Shown here: positions 1 through 12,490 of the stretch, piece after piece
Layout of the letters: each line of letters opens with the position of its first letter
Position numbering within the stretch: the first letter of the stretch is position 1
Assembly (NCBI GenBank): GCA_021613535.1
Contig: CP075492.1
Location: 9,548,001 to 9,612,000, forward strand
Length of the DNA stretch: 64,000 nt
Reading direction: 5' to 3'
Source: Adineta vaga
Taxonomy: Eukaryota > Rotifera
Position numbers and translations under genes: made by a program
Notes under the pieces: model-generated
The model's database searches: none
What the model was told of the DNA's origin: nothing
Seen by the model: only the letters and a program-made list of their open reading frames with translations

Positions 1-3000
1 CCATTAATTATTCATACAAAAGGTCCATCATCGATTGGTGTAGATGTTAATTTTCTAAATTTTGAAAATGTCTATGGTATTCCTGAACATGCCGATGCAT
101 TTTCACTTCGTTCAACACAGTATGTTTAAGTAACTGTTCAAAATATAATGAAATCATCTTTTCTATAGTGATACCGATCCATATCGTTTATTCAATTTGG
201 ATATATTTGAATATGATATTCTAAATACTATGGCTTTATATGGTTCAATTCCATATATGCTTGCTCATAAGTAATTTCATGACGAAATCTTTGGCTGAAA
301 TTTAATCATGTAATTGTTTTTAGTGAACATGCCACTGTTGGTTTCTTTTGGTTAAATGCAGCTGAAGGTTGGATCGATGTTCAAAATGATAAATTAAATA
401 CAAAGGTAGGAAAATCTTCCTAATAAGAATAGATCTCATGCGCGAAAGATTACTTCGAAATCATGGAGTCTGTTTTGTTTTGTCTTGCAGAGTAACTGGT
501 TTAAAACTCAGGTAATACATGAACACGTGTCTTGCATGTGATCAGAAATAAAAGAAAACAATCTAGATCTTTGAAGCTTTCAAATGTTTTCTTTTTATCC
601 AGTAATTTAGCATGACTAATCAAACGATGATAGATATTTGTGTTTTCTAAATTAAAAAAGAAAATTTTTCGGACGATTTAACCGAAATGAAATATATAAA
701 TATTGGTTGATTTCTTTCTTTTTCTTTTTTGTTTAGAATATCTTTTCGACAATTACAAGTTTTTTTGGTTCAAAATCAAATAACGAAAATAATGAAGTAC
801 CAGAAGTAACAACGCATTGGATGTTTGAATCAGGCATTTTTGATGGATTCTTCTTCATGGGACCAACACCAAATGATATTTTTAAACAATATACAGCTAT
901 TACCGGATCTGTACCAACACCACCGGTAAATTGTACATTTATTCATATAAAAAAAATATCTTCATTATTTAGCTTTGGGCAATTGCATATCATCAATGTC
1001 GTTGGAATTATAATGATGAAGATGATGTCCGAGGGTATGTTCTATTTTCTTTTTGGTATTGTAGTTGAAATATGTAGAATTATTGTATTTAATTAGTGTA
1101 AATAATGGCTTTGAACAACATCAAATACCAGTCGATGTTATCTGGCTTGATATTGAACATACTAATGGTAAACGTTATTTCACCTGGGATACATCGAAAT
1201 TTCCCAATCCAGAAAAATTACAAGACGATATGGCTGTTTATGGTAGAAAAATGATAACAATTAGTGATCCACATATAAAAAAAGATGATGGATATCAATT
1301 ATATGCTGAAGCAAAATCACTTGGATATTATGTTAAAACAAAAGATGGTGCAGATTACGAAGGATGGTGTTGGCCAGGTTAGAATAGAACTTGTTATTGG
1401 AATGAGAAATAATAGAATCTAGGATTTCTGAAGAGACTAATGACTTAAACTATAAACATTTGTCATGATTTCGGCTGAGAATTAGATATTTTGAATTGAT
1501 TCTTTCGTATCAGAAACTAAGATTACTTGCTCTAGTCTTATGTGAAAGGATCATAATCATTTGTTAATCAACAGGTACATCAATGTGGCTTGATTACTTC
1601 AATCCAGAAATCTACAAATGGTATTCTCAACGTTATTCATATGAGAATTATAAAGGATCAACACCAAATCTTTTTATCTGGAATGATATGAATGAACCAT
1701 CGGTTTTCAATGGACCTGAAGTTACATTCCCGAAAGATATTGTACATTATGGTGGATGGGAAAATCGTGATGTACATAATTTATATGGTATGCTTCAACA
1801 TATGGCAACATTCGATGGTCTTTTAGAACGTTCTCATGGAAATATTCGACCATTTATTTTAACACGTTCATTTTTTGCTGGTTCACAACGAACATCAGCA
1901 GTATGGACTGGTGATAATGCTGCTCAATGGAGTCATTTGAAAATAGCTGTTCCTATGTTATTGAGTTTATCAGTTACTGGTATTGGTTTTATTGGTGCCG
2001 ATGTTGGTGGATTCTTCTTTAATCCAGATGCAAAATTACTTGTTCGATGGTATCAAGTATGTCTAATTAATATTTACTTGTCTGTGTCTATACAATTTTC
2101 TTTCTTTCATTTATTAGGCTGCAGCATATCAACCATTCTATCGTGAGCATGCACATATTGATACAGCTCGTCGTGAACCTTGGTTATTCGGAGATGATAA
2201 TACACGATTGATTCGACAAGCTATTGAACAACGTTATACTTATTTACCTTATTGGTATACATTATTTCACCGACAAGAAAAACAAGGTGTACCACCCATG
2301 TTACCATTATGGGCGAATTTTCCACGTGATAGAAATACATTTAAAACAGAAGATTCATTTATGGTTGGTATGTATCATAAATGAAGAGTTTATTTGATTA
2401 GAAAAAAAACTCTTTTCTTTTGAATAGGTAATGGTCTTCTTGTTTATCCGGTTACAGAAGCTGATATCAATCAAGTTACGGTTTATTTTCCAGGCGTAAA
2501 TACAGTAAGTAGATAGGAAAATTATTATAAAAGACTCATTCTTTTTTCCAAAGGTTTGGTATGATATACGAACATTTGCTCAACACAATGGTTCAGAAAC
2601 TGCACTTATCAATGTCGATATGGAATCCGTAAATGAAAATAATAGATCTTACTAGATTGTTATCATTTGGATATGTTTCAGATTCCTGTTTATCAATGTG
2701 GTGGCTCAATTATTCCACAACGATTACGAAAACGACGTGCATCAATGCTTGCTATACATGATCCAATCACTCTAGTTGTTGCACTTGATCGTAATGTAAG
2801 AGAATACAATTTAACAATATGTTGATTGGACATATTATTGAGAAAAAAATTGATTTTCTTTAGAATGAAGCTGAAGGTGAATTTTATTTGGATGATGGTC
2901 AAACATACAATTATCGTCATAAACATGAATTTATTCATCGTCGTTTCACATTTAAAAATAATGAACTTAAATCAACGTAAATAGTTATTTTCATTGAAAT

Positions 3001-3240
3001 TATTCTTTTTCTACTTTTGTTTCCTTTAGATCTCTTGATGCATCAGCTAAATTTGAAACAGATGCTTGGATTGAACGCATAGTTATTCTCGGTTATCCGA
3101 AAAATCCCAGTCGAGTTGCCATTCATTCAGGTGATAAACAAGCCATTCCATTACATAGCTATCAAGATGCATCTCAAACACTAATTATTCGACGACCTGG
3201 TCCATCTGTAACAGCCGATTGGACACTGATTCTTTCATAA
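1..3240 (+). CDS. GANAB: Neutral alpha-glucosidase AB (glucosidase II catalytic alpha subunit), 5'-partial
   Basis: ER-lumen GH31 enzyme that trims the two inner glucoses from N-glycans in the calnexin cycle. The window opens inside the gene, so the N-terminal part is missing. I read 14 exons: 1-119, 169-270, 324-405, 491-511, 737-925, 973-1034, 1097-1377, 1575-2056, 2118-2367, 2428-2504, 2554-2628, 2682-2795, 2864-2976 and 3030-3240 (TAA). GH31 landmarks are intact: DVIWLDIEH, the nucleophile motif [14 protein letters not shown], and the acid/base region [14 protein letters not shown]. One exon (491-511) is only 21 bases and codes SNWFKTQ. An AATAAA lies at 3331. The motif spacing matches glucosidase II rather than lysosomal acid glucosidase, so the identification is secure. 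Confidence 0.95.
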
Positions 3241-3472
3241 AATAATAGACATTTCGTAGTTTTATGCTTTGTTATCTTTCTTTCTAACCATCTTTTTTCC
3301 CTCTGCTTCTCTTTTGTTATTTCGGTGATTAATAAAGATTCTTATGTGTGCTGCTGCTGCTTTCTATTTTCTTGTTGTTGTTGTTCTACTACTTGTTATC
3401 ATCAAAGAAGGTAAGCTAGAGATCTTATCATTTGTTAGAACATTTTATTCGTTTGAATACACAAAAAGAGTC

Positions 3473-4693
3473 ATGATGAATATAAGATTGACATCAATTG
3501 GACTGATTTTAACATCTTTGATTTATTATAATTCTGCCCAACATGCTATATGTAATTCATTGGAAGGTTATGATACAAAATTTCTAGTGAAGTAAAGAAA
3601 ACAAATCATAATCGAATATATTTTGTGCTCATTTGAATCAATTCTCTAGTGCTGTTCAATGGCGAGTTACAACCGATTATCAATGCCTTGGTCATCTGGC
3701 TGCTAATTGTACTTACTTTATAAGTTTCTGTCAAAAAGGCAAGATATTTCTATATGAAAATAATTCAATGGAATCGACATCTTTGTTTTTCTTCAGCACC
3801 AAATTGTTTCAATGAATATTCGGCATGTCAAAATTCTTCGGCATCAACAAATGTAACTGTTCTAGGTGCCGTTTCAACTTCAGTTTTTTATGAAAATGGT
3901 AAATTTATTATAAAGATAATCATTCTTTTTATAGAACATTTGATGACTCGTTTTGGACAGATATGATTGAAGTTACTAACGTCATCATGACAGAAAATAA
4001 ATCTTCATCTCATTTCGTTTGTTATTTGCTTAGAACCCGGACAAAAAGGTTTCTATGCTCTATTTCCTAAGGGACCTATGCAAAATGTATCGAATACAAC
4101 AACATGTGAACCATCATTAAAATTAAAATTCAATTGCAATCGGGAAGCACATTGGTTTGCTCCCATTGGTGATGATACAGCAAATGCTCCACAACCAACA
4201 GATATTGATGTTGACGATAATTGCTTAGTAAGTTATTGATTGGTTTTGACTAGGAGGATTCTCAAATTTTTCTTATCTTGATGAACTTTTAGACAGTTAT
4301 GACATTCGATTTTCCGGGAGCATGTGCACATGGAGAAGAACCCGAAAAAGGAATGAGTGGTGGAGCAATATTTCTTCTTATGTATGTATGAAAGATATTA
4401 GTAGATTTATTCCATTCGGGTTTTTTTTAGTGTATTCTGTACACTTGTAACTTATTTCATCGTTGGTATAGGATATAATGGATTAGTTAAACATCAATCA
4501 GGTATTAATTTAATTCCAAATGCAGAATTTTGGGTTGGATTACCATTACATGCCATTGTGAGTGAATAGAATTTTTCTTGAAAATAGTTTTCATCGAACT
4601 ATTTTTTCTTTATTTTAGACCGGTTGTCGAACTATCCTTGGCTTCTGTTCAGGATCATCAAAACCAAGTCAAGCAACTTACGAATCTGTTTAA
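3473..4693 (+). CDS. Mannose-6-phosphate-receptor-like (MRH domain) type I membrane protein
   Basis: Seven exons: 3473-3591, 3650-3738, 3797-3898, 4034-4227, 4293-4381, 4431-4557, 4619-4693 (264 aa). The N-terminus is a signal peptide. A cysteine-rich lumenal domain follows, with C pairs spaced as in MRH/CD-MPR modules, then one membrane segment (residues about 198-220) and a short tail. The membrane and tail region (GGAIFLLIVFCTLVTYF, then a FW segment) resembles the cation-dependent mannose-6-phosphate receptor and Atg27-type proteins. The expected role is sorting of glycosylated cargo between Golgi and endosomes. Intron 2 uses a GC donor (3739-3740), which is needed to keep the frame. An upstream ATG at 3344 is in frame but lies next to the polyA signal of the preceding gene, so I start at 3473. 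The exact family is less certain than the fold. Confidence 0.72.
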
Positions 4694-5821
4694 ATCAAAC
4701 AATTTCTATTCTTTTCTTTTTGTTTGCCATGCGTGTGTTAAAACTAATCAAATATTCTTTTTTTTTTCCTAAAAAACATTCATAAATTTCGTCGAATAGC
4801 AAAAAAACAGAGATGACCATCAGTACAAGCAATCAGTCATTCTATAGATATTCATCTTTAATATATAATCTAACATTGTTGATACTTTCCAATATGTTAG
4901 TCAATTGTTTATTTAATACAATACCAAACATAAGAATTCTATTGATCGTTTCGAAATGATGTTGTCTATTCTTTAACTTTGTTATCTATCTTGTTTTATT
5001 TACTTTTCTCTTCACAACTTCAATTCTTCTCTTTGAATATTTGCTTTTCATTGAGATTTCATCAATGAGAAAAAAAGAAGGGATGCAAGTTGTTCTATTT
5101 GTTCTAACTGATAACAGCATAAGACAATTTTTTTTTCTTATATTTCATATAAAAACTGTAAATGAGTAATTCTTTTAAGTTATTTATTCGATTGTTCAGA
5201 TTTTATCATACCTATAGATAACATTTCGATTTCCATTGTTGTCATATATCGAATTAGTAGCACTGAGAGATATTTTCTTCATCGAACTTGTACGTGCATC
5301 TATTTCATTTACATATCCTGGAAAGACTCTCCAAATATTCATGAGTCAAGAAGAAGAAAAAGAAGCAGCAGAAGAGAAAAAACACATACGTCGTCGTTTT
5401 ATTTCGACTTTTTATTTAATTTGAATACACATACGAGTAGTCTCTTCTTTTTTTGCAGGTAAGAAATTCGACTTCCGATAAGTTTACTCGTCTGTTTTGT
5501 TTTTCATAAAACTCAACTCTATCTTGTTTCTCTTCGTTTTTGATAAATGACATTTTTTTTATAATGATAATCACTAGCGATAATTTTTATCAAATTTTCG
5601 TAGCCCCCGCTTGGAATGAGAACAGCAGGCATAGAAAGAGAAGAATCTTATCATTCTACTCCCATAAAAAAAAACATTTTCTATAGTACAATCAGACATG
5701 AGATTGAGTAATGATGTTTTCCAACGGTATGTTCTGTTTCATTAAGAAATATAATCTAAACTAAAAAAAAACCTATTGATCGTTTTTCTTATTTTGCTAG
5801 TGACATTAGTTTATCATCAGA
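4694..5821. other. Intergenic and likely 5' leader of the GATA gene
   Basis: No convincing coding exon. A 28-codon ATG frame at 5341-5427, rich in Glu, Lys and Arg, is probably leader sequence. A pyrimidine tract followed by TGCAG and directly by GTAAG (AG at 5457-5458) looks like a 3' and a 5' splice site joined back to back; see findings. Confidence 0.5.
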
Positions 5822-7758
5822 ATGTCAACAACTTGGACAGAGAATAATGAAGAACCATTAGTCGAATCGATAATCAAAAATGAAAATACAGAACAAGAAG
5901 GTGAACATAGTAATCAATCTAATAGTAGTCATACCACATCATCATCAACGAATGATCGAGAACATACACCCATAATCCATCCTACCTACACTGAATCGAT
6001 ACAATTGAAAAATATTAATATTGTATCTTTGGATCATTCCCAACAAGAACAGTATTCATCAAATAATGGTAAAATTTATCTCGATATTTTTACTCGTAAT
6101 TTATTCTATCAAATAGAATCACCTACGTTTTCGGGTCCATTTATTCGATCCGATCTTCAATCATATACGGATCCAATAGTTTACTATGGCGATGGTATCA
6201 TTGATCCATTTCAACAGAATTATCCGCATTTACAACAAGGTTTAATAGACATATGATTTCCATCATTCGATGAATTTCTTTCTCTTAGTTCTGTATTCAC
6301 CATCATTGCCAAGTCTTCATCATTCTCCGCATTTATCATACGATGAATTAGCTCGATCTAGACAAATGTTTTGTGATAATGGTAGTCTTCAAACATGGTC
6401 ATCAAGTGAACCTCAACATTATTTATCATATCCGTCAACAACAATACCAAATATTAGTGAACTAGCACACTTTCCATCGCATCAAACTGATCAAGTCCAC
6501 TTTTGGCAAGATGCAGCCACTGGTGGAACATACATGCAATGTATCGGTATGATTTTCATTCAGTAAACTAATCAATATAGAAAAGATGTTATCCTTGTAG
6601 GTGCTTCCTGTTTGGATACGTCAAATACTCATGAATGTTTCAATTGCGGAATAATATCTGAACCACTTTGGCGACATGATGAGACAGGTCATTATTTATG
6701 TAATACTTGCCGTTTACGTTGTCGAATAGATAATTCAGATCGACCTTTACAGCGACATACATGTCGTTCAGTAAGAACATTTTTTTGATAAAAAACCAAA
6801 CGAACAAATATTTTTCATGAGATTTTTTTATTTGAGGATGAAGAAGATCATATTCGTTCAACTGCTATGGACACTTCCTTTTCGCTTCCACTTTCACAAT
6901 CAACAACAAAAATGTTATCATCATTAGCTCTTCAAGATACTGATAGAACATATACGACAACTAAAAACAATTCTTCTGTAAGTAATCCGAAGATTTTTAT
7001 TGATCAATATATTCCTTTTGTACATGCAGATTAATAAATCTATTTCTGACACAAACAATAAACGAGTAAGTTCATTTCTTTTGTTTTTTTGATATTTCCA
7101 GACGAAGTATTTTGTTGTAGGCTTTATCCAATCCAAGACGATCCGGTCTTCAATGTGCTAATTGTCAAACTCAAACGACAACATTATGGAGACGAAATTG
7201 CGATGGTGAACCCGTTTGCAATGCATGTGGTCTCTACTATAAACTTCATCATGTAAGAATTCAGATTCTTCTTTTAAATATGCTCATCATTATATTTAGG
7301 TCTCCCGCCCATTAAATATGGTTAAAGAAGGTATACAAACTCGTCGTCGAAAACAAAAGAGCAGCAATGGTATTCCAACTCCTAAAATAAAATATAATAA
7401 AACTGGAAATCCAATGGCTTCAATTAAAGAAACCAAAGGATGTACATCCGAAATAGGCCATCTTCATCATAATTTACAAAAAGGACTTGTAGATTATAAT
7501 TCACGACCGGGCGATTATCAATATGATGAATTACATTCAATTCATCATACATATCCATCAGCATTTGAACAACATCAACGTTATTCATCTTCACATCAAC
7601 TGGAAATGACAACGAATGGTTTTGATGCTGAATTATATGCAAGAGAAATTGTTACATCACCACATTCGCCGACAGGTTCATCAACAATCAATACTATGAA
7701 GAATACGGACGAGCAACATTTAAATGTAATGACAAGTGCAAATAACAATCAATCGTGA
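5822..7758 (+). CDS. Two-finger GATA transcription factor (GATA1-6 type)
   Basis: Nuclear factor binding WGATAR sites. Exons: 5822-6239, 6289-6546, 6601-6770, 6837-6977, 7030-7065, 7121-7252, 7300-7758 (537 aa). The N-finger is C-X2-C-X17-C-X2-C at about residues 238-262. Its first half is canonical ([15 protein letters not shown]), but the helix that normally reads GLYHKMNG is replaced by RLRCRIDNS. The C-finger at 353-377 is canonical and runs into the usual basic arm ([20 protein letters not shown]). About 90 residues separate the fingers, against about 29 in vertebrate and fly GATA factors. The remainder is Ser/His/Gln-rich low complexity. AATAAA is at 7836. The C-finger suggests the GATA4/5/6 branch, but I would not assign the orthologue. 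Confidence 0.92.
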
Positions 7759-9411
7759 TAACATTTTCTTTTCTTTTGTATGTAAACACGATTATAGAAA
7801 AGTTTAATATGGATTGTTTTTGATTATGTGTTTTGAATAAATAATTTATACTGGTTCATTCAATAAATAACTGAGGTTTGTATAACGAAGAAATAAACTA
7901 GAAGAAAGTACATTTAGAATTAGAAACTATTTATGGATTCTTTAAAAAAAAAGATTATAATGTCTCATTCTATTCTATAATTGATGCGTTGATAATAATA
8001 GGTATTAGAAAAGATACTCAGTTTTGAATAGTATTTTTCAACGAACTGATTTTATAAATTCGAATGATCATTCTTTGGAAATCAACAGAAATGTTTTAAT
8101 TGTTTAAACTTTCTTATATAATTTAAGATTTATCCGTACTGTGAACTCAGCTAGAGTATTCTTCATTGATAATTTCTTAGAAACCATCACAAATCTTCGT
8201 TGTAATTTGTTAAATAAAAATTATTTATCATCAACTTTTGCACAACATTCATCACAATGGAAGCAACAAGAACATTTCTATACATTCAAATACAAACAGA
8301 CATACATACACTTCTACTAACATAAAATGATGACGTACATTTACAAGAATGTTGTGTAAAGTTCATTATTTTCGTCTACATTGTACAATATGTTCTCAAA
8401 CAAATATGTCTGTATACAAACAGACAAAGTATGTTAAATGAAAGGTTATCTTCATAAAACTCATTGAAAAGAAAGTCTATCAAATAAGTATCTCGATTTT
8501 CTAGTAACATGTATTCATAGTTTGTCTGTAGATCACGTAGATATTTATTGAATTTGATTACTGTTATCAAAACAAGTAATTACAAAAATTTTGCTTTGTT
8601 TCCGCTAGTATTGCATCTCAGACGACTATATTCAATAAAGCTTTGGAGTACATCTCTACATTCAGTTCAACATCATAGCAAAGAAAGAGAAAAGATTTTA
8701 AAACGATGGCGAATACTTCCTCTTTTATCAATGTAGCAATTAGTTTGCATAACACTTTTGATTTTCTATGAGATGAATTCAAACTAGGTTCTGATATACG
8801 CAGTTATTAAGTTGTTTAATTCCGTTGACTAAGCAAATCTAGGTCCCATCTGTCATTCTTTTGTACTTAGATGGCGATAAATACGGAATTATTGAAAAAA
8901 ACTCAGCAGGATAATAGTTTAATACCTTGAAAGCACGAGATCCATACTGGAAATAAATATGACCTTTAATAAAATATTTTTCTCGACGATCACAAGTTTA
9001 TAATCATAACTTTTTTGTCTATCAACAAGTCTTGAGATGTTCTAGAAGCACTAAGGATAATTATTCTTAACTGTTGGGAATTGAACATATTTTCTATAAA
9101 GATCAAAGATCAAACTCTTGTTTTTGATGGAAAACAAGTTATTACATAAGTTCATAAAATTCCTATAGTATGATGAAAAAAACATGAATATTAAATTTTG
9201 TTGGAAATAAGTCTGATTTTACTGTTACAAATCATTCTCGGATCGAACATAAATAGTCAAATTTGCTTTTTTTCTTACAAGAAACAAACGATGAAATTTG
9301 TAAACATACAACAATTACTTTTCTAGGTTATTTTGAAAACATATTCCATCTCTTTTTTCTACCCTGTGTACAAAAAAAGAATGAAGAAGAAGGTTAGTGA
9401 TTGCTTTTTGT
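7759..9411. other. Intergenic between GATA gene and prohormone gene
   Basis: AT-rich sequence holding the 3' ends of two convergent genes. The short frames on either strand have neither splice-site context nor recognisable protein sequence. I see nothing else here. Confidence 0.5.
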
Positions 9412-9768
9412 TTAACCAAATTTTGGAATACCGGAAAATGCTGATGTAAACGCACGTTTGCCAAATTTTGGAATACCATGAAATAAATTGGACGTTAAAC
9501 GTTTTGGTTTAATTTCAGTACGAATAAAATCTTCCTGTTCATTCAGATGACAATCATCATAAAGTATACATAAGATTTTGAAATAATTCAATTTATTTTC
9601 ATGTTGTGTCATCAATGGTTTATTGATTTGATTTTGTTCATCCACATACGTTGGAGTTAGTGTTTGTTCTTGTTCATTTTGATCAACATATGAAATTGGT
9701 GAAGAGTAACAGTAAAAATTCAGAAGAACAAGAATGATCGTTAAATGAAATGATAAATGATGATGCAT
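9412..9768 (-). CDS. Neuropeptide precursor with two GIPKF-amide peptides
   Basis: Single-exon prohormone of 118 aa. It starts with a hydrophobic signal peptide (residues about 1-22), followed by an acidic/Gln-rich spacer with two Cys. Two 13-residue units sit at the C-terminus. Residues 89-90 are KR; 91-103 end in GIPKFG; 104-105 are KR; and 106-118 again end in GIPKFG at the stop codon. A Gly before KR or at the C-terminus is the standard amidation donor, so two peptides ending in GIPKF-amide are predicted (LTSNLFHGIPKF and AFTSAFSGIPKF). The repeat of the unit, with diverged N-termini, is the classic signature of a neuropeptide gene. I do not recognise the family. A TATA-like TATAAG lies upstream, near 9803. 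Confidence 0.8.
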   Translation of the reverse strand: MHHHLSFHLTIILVLLNFYCYSSPISYVDQNEQEQTLTPTYVDEQNQINKPLMTQHENKLNYFKILCILYDDCHLNEQEDFIRTEIKPKRLTSNLFHGIPKFGKRAFTSAFSGIPKFG

Positions 9769-11587
9769 GATGAAGAATCTTCTTGTCGTGGATGCGTACG
9801 TCTTATATCAATGATGAAGAAATAGATATGAATCTCTTCGAGAGATTTTCTATCTATCTATCTATCTATCTCTTTCTCTCTTTCTACTTTTTCGTCATCG
9901 TCTCGTTTCTTCTTCCTACATCCGAGTATCTTTTTATGAACTTGTTATCAAATTACTTGGTAACACTTTCAGTGAACAGAAAAGAATTTCGATCAATTCG
10001 ATAAACAAAATTTGTCGATGATAATAAACGATCTTTTCAATAAATAATCAAGAATGATCGATGAAATTGACATATTAATGATAGATATTGACAGATTAAC
10101 AAAAGGATCAATGTATATCTTATTCTCATTAATTTTTATCGAATTAATAATTGTAAAGAACTATACAAACAAAGAACGCCTACGATAGATTCTCATTCGT
10201 ATAGTTACACAAGAATATCTTTTTAGTTCGAAGGAAATCTTTCGAAATATAGATAATCATAGTAAATTATAAATATTAGCAGAGAGAGAGAGAGAAAGAA
10301 AAAACGACATATTGATGACACGCATCATTATCTATATAAAACATGAACTTGTTTGAGTGCTAAAAGCATTGAATTTGATCTAAACGAACATTTTTCTCCT
10401 AAATATCAATGACGTCTTTTGATAAATTTCTTTCCTAATTTGTTATTTGATAAAACTTTAGATTGATCATGGTTATCATTAGAACGGACGAAACTAATGA
10501 TGAATTCAATTCCATAATTGAGATATGCATATTAAGAAAGAAACATATCAAATATGAGTATTATTTTTTTCTAGTAACAAATTGTTCAGAATCATATCTA
10601 TGAAAATAAGTCATGTAATGATATTCCATAAGCCATTGCGTTTGTGGTCTTGTCATGATGATTGAGAGATAACTCACTATTATTGCATCCGATTGGACCC
10701 ATACAAATATGTCGATTAATTGTTATTTGTCAGAAACTGTAATATGCAAACAAGTAAAAGTCATGTTATTACGATTTCGACGACATAATACACGTTGATA
10801 AAAGATGCTGTTTTTAGATGCATAAAAAATGTCAACAGTTAGAATGATGGTTTTCAAAGTCAAATTATGTCTATTATAAAACAAATAAATCTTTATGCAC
10901 CTAAGTGTTCATTCAATATTTTCTAATTTTCTGTTGAAATAGCCACTTATCACATTACAGCATAAATTTAAAATAGGAAGTTAATTTTCACAAAATAGCA
11001 TTGTACCATAAATTGAATAAGGCATTATTACGTCAGAGCTTTATCTTTTACTCGAAAAAGTATAACTTGATCAGATCATCATCATGGTTCCTACGTTCCT
11101 TTAATTTCGCAAGAGGTTAAAATAATATTATTATCAAATATAATGAATATATCTTAATGAAACCACACACACACACCTACGTTCATAATCTTTTCATGAA
11201 AATATTTACTGATAAAAACTATGCCATATGGCATGAACTATTTGCTCAGAGTAAATAATTGGTTTTTATAAAATCATGATTAAGAAAGAATTAAGTCCAC
11301 ATTTTTTTTTGTTCAAATCTAGCTAAAGTTGTAAAATAGCAACTACTCAGAAATAATTAGTACGATTTTGAGTTAGTTCATATAATTAGTTTTCTATTCC
11401 TTTTTTTGTTCTTGTTCATATAAATAAAGGAACGAGTGCTGGTGAGGAAAAAAATTATTCTATCCCACGCATACGCACTACCCATGTGTATTGAAGCAGT
11501 ATTCAACAGTTTATAAGTATATAAGAAATATATTACAATACATTACATTATAGAAATTGAACATCAAGAAACGTTTACAATTTACCC
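9769..11587. other. Intergenic between the two prohormone genes
   Basis: These two genes are divergently transcribed, so this should contain both promoters. A TATAAATA motif is at 11419-11426, about 160 bases before the second gene's ATG. A TATC microsatellite lies at 9851-9870, and a short GA run near 10280. No coding exon was found. Confidence 0.5.
9851..9870. repeat. TATC tetranucleotide microsatellite
   Basis: Five TATC units upstream of the GIPKF-amide prohormone gene. Confidence 0.85.
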
Positions 11588-11904
11588 ATGAATTTAAGTA
11601 AGAATATTTTCATTCATAAAACTTTTATTTGATTTGAATATTTGTTTTCTTAGCATACGTCTATCTTTTTATTACTCTGATAACTATTTTCTCTACTAAT
11701 GCTCTACCATATCCGTCTTCATTCTATTCGGATGATACTCCGGAATCACTCTTTGATGATTCATATATACAACGGCGAGAAGTTTTCGATCCATATGGAT
11801 TTAATTCTATATTAAGTCGATTTGTTGATCATGGACCATACTATGGTATGCAAAAGAAAAGAACTGTTCGCTTAATTGAAGAAGATATCTACGACACTAT
11901 ATGA
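11588..11904 (+). CDS. Small secreted prohormone-like peptide precursor
   Basis: Two exons, 11588-11597 and 11654-11904 (86 aa). The first exon holds only three codons plus one base (ATG AAT TTA A), so simple ORF scans miss the gene. Residues 1-20 form a signal peptide ending STNA. An acidic spacer leads to RR at 44-45. A 25-residue unit (46-70, starting EVFDPYGFNS and ending PYYGMQ) is closed by KKR at 71-73, and an acidic tail follows. Signal peptide, spacer, dibasic site, peptide, dibasic site is prohormone architecture. The peptide lacks an amidation Gly, and I cannot place it in a known family. AATAAA at 11988 fits a short 3'UTR. The first intron (11598-11653) is GT-AG. Confidence 0.68.
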
Positions 11905-12490
11905 CACATGTCAACATGTTCTGTTCACCAAAAAGAAAACAATGAACAACTTAGAATTTTAAATTGATCTAATTAAATGGATTGGGAAATAAAGGCAAAT
12001 CTGTAGTTCTCTTTTTTTGTTGCTTCATTTTTTGTGATTGTCTGCTGGTCAAACGTTTTTAGGAACAATCTACTTTGTCATCTTAATGTTAATAACAAAA
12101 AGAATAATAAATTTATTAAAATGGAATTAGCATGCTTTGTCGCGTAATAATATCACATCTTTCTATCCATTACTTTTTTTTCTTCATAGAAGGTGTATCG
12201 AAGAGGAAAATAATGGTATAGTATTTCAACAGACTGAAATTGAATAATGAGTTCATGATATTTATTGAGCTGATTTCGCCGCTTGCACGAAAAAAAAAGA
12301 TTTCTATATAATTTTGAAATTATGACCTTGATGACAGATGTCAAATGACATATAGAATGACAAAAGTCGATTAATACGCTCACAATTCTTCGCATCTGAC
12401 TATTAAGATAATTAGTTATGAAATATTTTCTTTTGCACTTGTTTAACTTTACAAGAACCGATCATTTGTCCAAATATTTGAAAATATTCT
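11905..12490. other. Convergent 3' regions
   Basis: Tail-to-tail interval between the small prohormone gene (+) and TIPRL (-). It contains the AATAAA at 11988-11993 and AT-rich sequence. No gene seen. Confidence 0.5.

Noticed and set aside
3344-3472. In-frame ATG extension of the mannose-6-phosphate-receptor-like protein, with poly-Val hydrophobic stretch
   Set aside because: It starts eight bases after the AATAAA of the preceding gene, and the 43-residue extension would sit before an already good signal peptide.
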